From contig JACZJB010000249.1 of assembly GCA_014860805.1 (NCBI GenBank), positions 1 to 44,235 of the forward strand: 44,235 nt of DNA. The letters run 5' to 3'. The translations under genes were made by a program, and so were the position numbers. This document shows positions 43,047 through 44,235 of this stretch, one piece after another. This DNA is from Anaerolineales bacterium. GTDB lineage: Bacteria; Chloroflexota; Anaerolineae; Anaerolineales; Villigracilaceae. The notes beneath the pieces were generated by a model. That model was not told where the DNA came from. It ran no database searches and saw only the letters and a program-made list of their open reading frames with translations. Position 1 is the stretch's first letter. Each line of letters starts with the position of its first letter.

Positions 43047-43074
43047 GTGGGGCAGGCAAGTTTGCCTGCCCCAC
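43047..43074. repeat. Perfect 13-bp stem-loop between binding-protein and permease genes
   Basis: GTGGGGCAGGCAA (43047-43059) and TTGCCTGCCCCAC (43062-43074) pair with a 2-base loop. No T tract follows, so it is more likely an mRNA 3' stabiliser or partial attenuator that keeps the binding-protein message more abundant than the permease message. Confidence 0.65.
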
Positions 43075-43174
43075 TCTCTGGGTACAAAGAAATCCCCAAG
43101 CCGCAAAGTTATTTTGCAGTTTCGAGATTTTTTTGTATCGTTGTCCTGATGCCCCGATTCACGGAGATGAGACT

Positions 43175-44235
43175 ATGACAACTCAGTCACAGATAGACGC
43201 TCAGACAAATTTGATATTGCGCGTTCATGTTCTATGGCGCTCCCTGTTCGCTCTCGTTGCTGCGGGAGCCTTGTTCCAATTGTGGACAGGAGCAAGCTTG
43301 CCGCTCTGGCAAAAAATTCTACTGTCTATTGCAGCCGTGATTGCATCTGTGTCCAGCGGATTCGGCGCGTACCAGATTTCAAAACGCAACCATGCCGGGC
43401 GCATGGTCTCTCTCGTGTTGGATTATCTCGCATTTGTTGCCTGTCTCGTTTTCGCCTTGAACATTGGCGAAGTCTTTATCGGTATTGATGCTCTCGCGCA
43501 GAATTTTGGTAGAGGCATTCCCTATCTCGGTATTACCATCCTTGGTTATTTCCTCGGCGCGTTGGAGGAATACTTTCCCCCAAAAAATAATACTGCTGAA
43601 AGCAGCCTCAAGATTGTAAGCCGCTGGGTGATGTTCGGTGGTTTGGCTTTGTTCTTGTGGCAGGTGGATGTGGTCAATGGCGTGATCTACTTCTTCGGGA
43701 AACTTGCCCAGCCCCTGGGAATTGCGTATGCCCTTGGAGTGTTGGTCTTCGGTTTCTCCATCTGGTCCATGTCACGCAGGGAAGTTGCGCACGCCTTGAA
43801 TGTCAAGACCGGCCACGAACAGATCATCAGCGGCTGGCTTTTTCTTTCTCCGAACCTGCTTGGATTTTTGATCTTCTTTGCAGGTCCCCTGCTGCTTTCT
43901 TTTTATTTCTCCTTCACAGACTCAGATGCGATCCGCACACCCAACTGGATCGGTCTCGAGAATTATGCGCGCCTTCTCAACATTAAGTTTGTGACGCTTG
44001 CCTCTCCGGACCAGCTTGCCCGTGACGTCGTTGACATCAAAATCTACGACGAAGTGGGACGCTTCATATTTGGAAATCGGGGAATCCTGTTCGCCGCCGC
44101 CGACAAATTCTTCTGGCTCGCGCTTCGCAACACCCTGACCTATGTGCTGTTCGCTGTTCCCCTGAGCGTGATCCCCGCCTTGATTCTTTCAAACGTTCTC
44201 AACAGTAAACTACCCGGCATGAAGTTCTATCGCGC
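43175..44235 (+). CDS. Carbohydrate ABC transporter permease, MalF-like, with long N-terminal membrane extension (partial)
   Basis: The gene runs off the right edge; 353 codons are present. From about residue 215 the protein reads as a MalF/UgpA-type permease: GWLFLSPNLLGFLIFFAGPL and WIGLENYARLLN, then FFWLALRNTLTYVLFAVPLS and LNSKLPGMKFYR. The EAA loop that contacts the ATPase would lie beyond the edge. The first 210 residues are an extra region with about six hydrophobic segments not found in ordinary MalF-type permeases (MalF of enteric bacteria has a smaller extension). ATG 43175 has GGAG eight bases upstream. It is the second gene of the importer operon. Confidence 0.87.
   Translation, partial: MTTQSQIDAQTNLILRVHVLWRSLFALVAAGALFQLWTGASLPLWQKILLSIAAVIASVSSGFGAYQISKRNHAGRMVSLVLDYLAFVACLVFALNIGEVFIGIDALAQNFGRGIPYLGITILGYFLGALEEYFPPKNNTAESSLKIVSRWVMFGGLALFLWQVDVVNGVIYFFGKLAQPLGIAYALGVLVFGFSIWSMSRREVAHALNVKTGHEQIISGWLFLSPNLLGFLIFFAGPLLLSFYFSFTDSDAIRTPNWIGLENYARLLNIKFVTLASPDQLARDVVDIKIYDEVGRFIFGNRGILFAAADKFFWLALRNTLTYVLFAVPLSVIPALILSNVLNSKLPGMKFYR

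Noticed and set aside
41907-43106. A 399-codon open frame on the minus strand opposite the sugar-binding protein gene.
   Set aside because: The plus-strand frame encodes a clear lipoprotein with signal peptide and ribosome site. The antisense frame has no recognisable domain and reflects biased third-codon use.

Overview
The window looks like chromosomal DNA of a Chloroflexota bacterium, most likely class Anaerolineae. This is inferred from gene content and protein style: a propeller-type extracytoplasmic sensor kinase, a very large MalT-like LuxR regulator, a DUF4386/DUF6326 neighbourhood, a CarD-like protein, sugar ABC transport with an Ala-Pro-Thr-Glu lipoprotein linker, and a full kdp operon. 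No rRNA, tRNA, CRISPR array, integrase or transposase was seen. No gene-free stretch exceeds 300 bases.

Layout. 1-4905 (minus): the 5' part of an operon for a proton- or sodium-pumping complex of the complex I / group 4 [NiFe] hydrogenase superfamily, in transcription order MbhDE/NuoJ-like, NuoK-like, NuoL-like, NuoN/M-like, NuoA-like, and a NuoB/EchC-like small subunit cut by the left edge. Its promoter carries a perfect CRP/FNR-type palindrome. 5180-5677 (minus): a CarD/CdnL-like regulator with a terminator-like hairpin in its leader. 5907-11039 (plus): two GNAT acetyltransferases, a transglutaminase-like protein, an SRPBCC-like protein, a membrane protein and a lipoprotein esterase; a 32-bp direct repeat brackets the first three genes. 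11145-20136 (minus): a probable long transcription unit that starts with a 1422-residue sensor kinase, a NarL-type regulator and a receiver-only protein, then membrane proteins, a small dimeric alpha-beta barrel protein, an alpha/beta hydrolase and a CPBP protease. A bidirectional terminator at 11070-11098 separates the last two blocks.

20423-21322 (plus) is a ROK sugar kinase under a LacI/cre-type operator. 21395-25309 (minus) is SLC13 permease, DUF2270 protein, galT. 25577-33780 (minus) is a complete kdp operon in the order small ORF, kdpF, kdpA, kdpB, small ORF, kdpC, kdpD, kdpE. Three of these genes (32, 30 and 57 codons) are short enough to be missed by ordinary gene calling. 33941-38265 (plus) holds the MalT-like regulator, an in-frame joined gene ending in a DUF6326-like domain, a DUF4386 protein and a frameshifted DUF4386 remnant. 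38281-44235 is an alpha-galactoside-type locus: a GH36-like enzyme (minus) divergent from a LacI regulator (plus), then a sugar-binding lipoprotein and an ABC permease cut by the right edge.

Together the genes describe a heterotroph using galactosides (GH36-like enzyme, ABC importer, ROK kinase, GalT), with potassium scavenging by Kdp and an energy-converting membrane complex probably controlled by a CRP/FNR regulator. I did not find a clearly new multi-gene system. The best candidates for undescribed biology are the two small membrane proteins inside kdp, the in-frame joining at 36732-37385, and the attenuator-like leader of the CarD-like gene.
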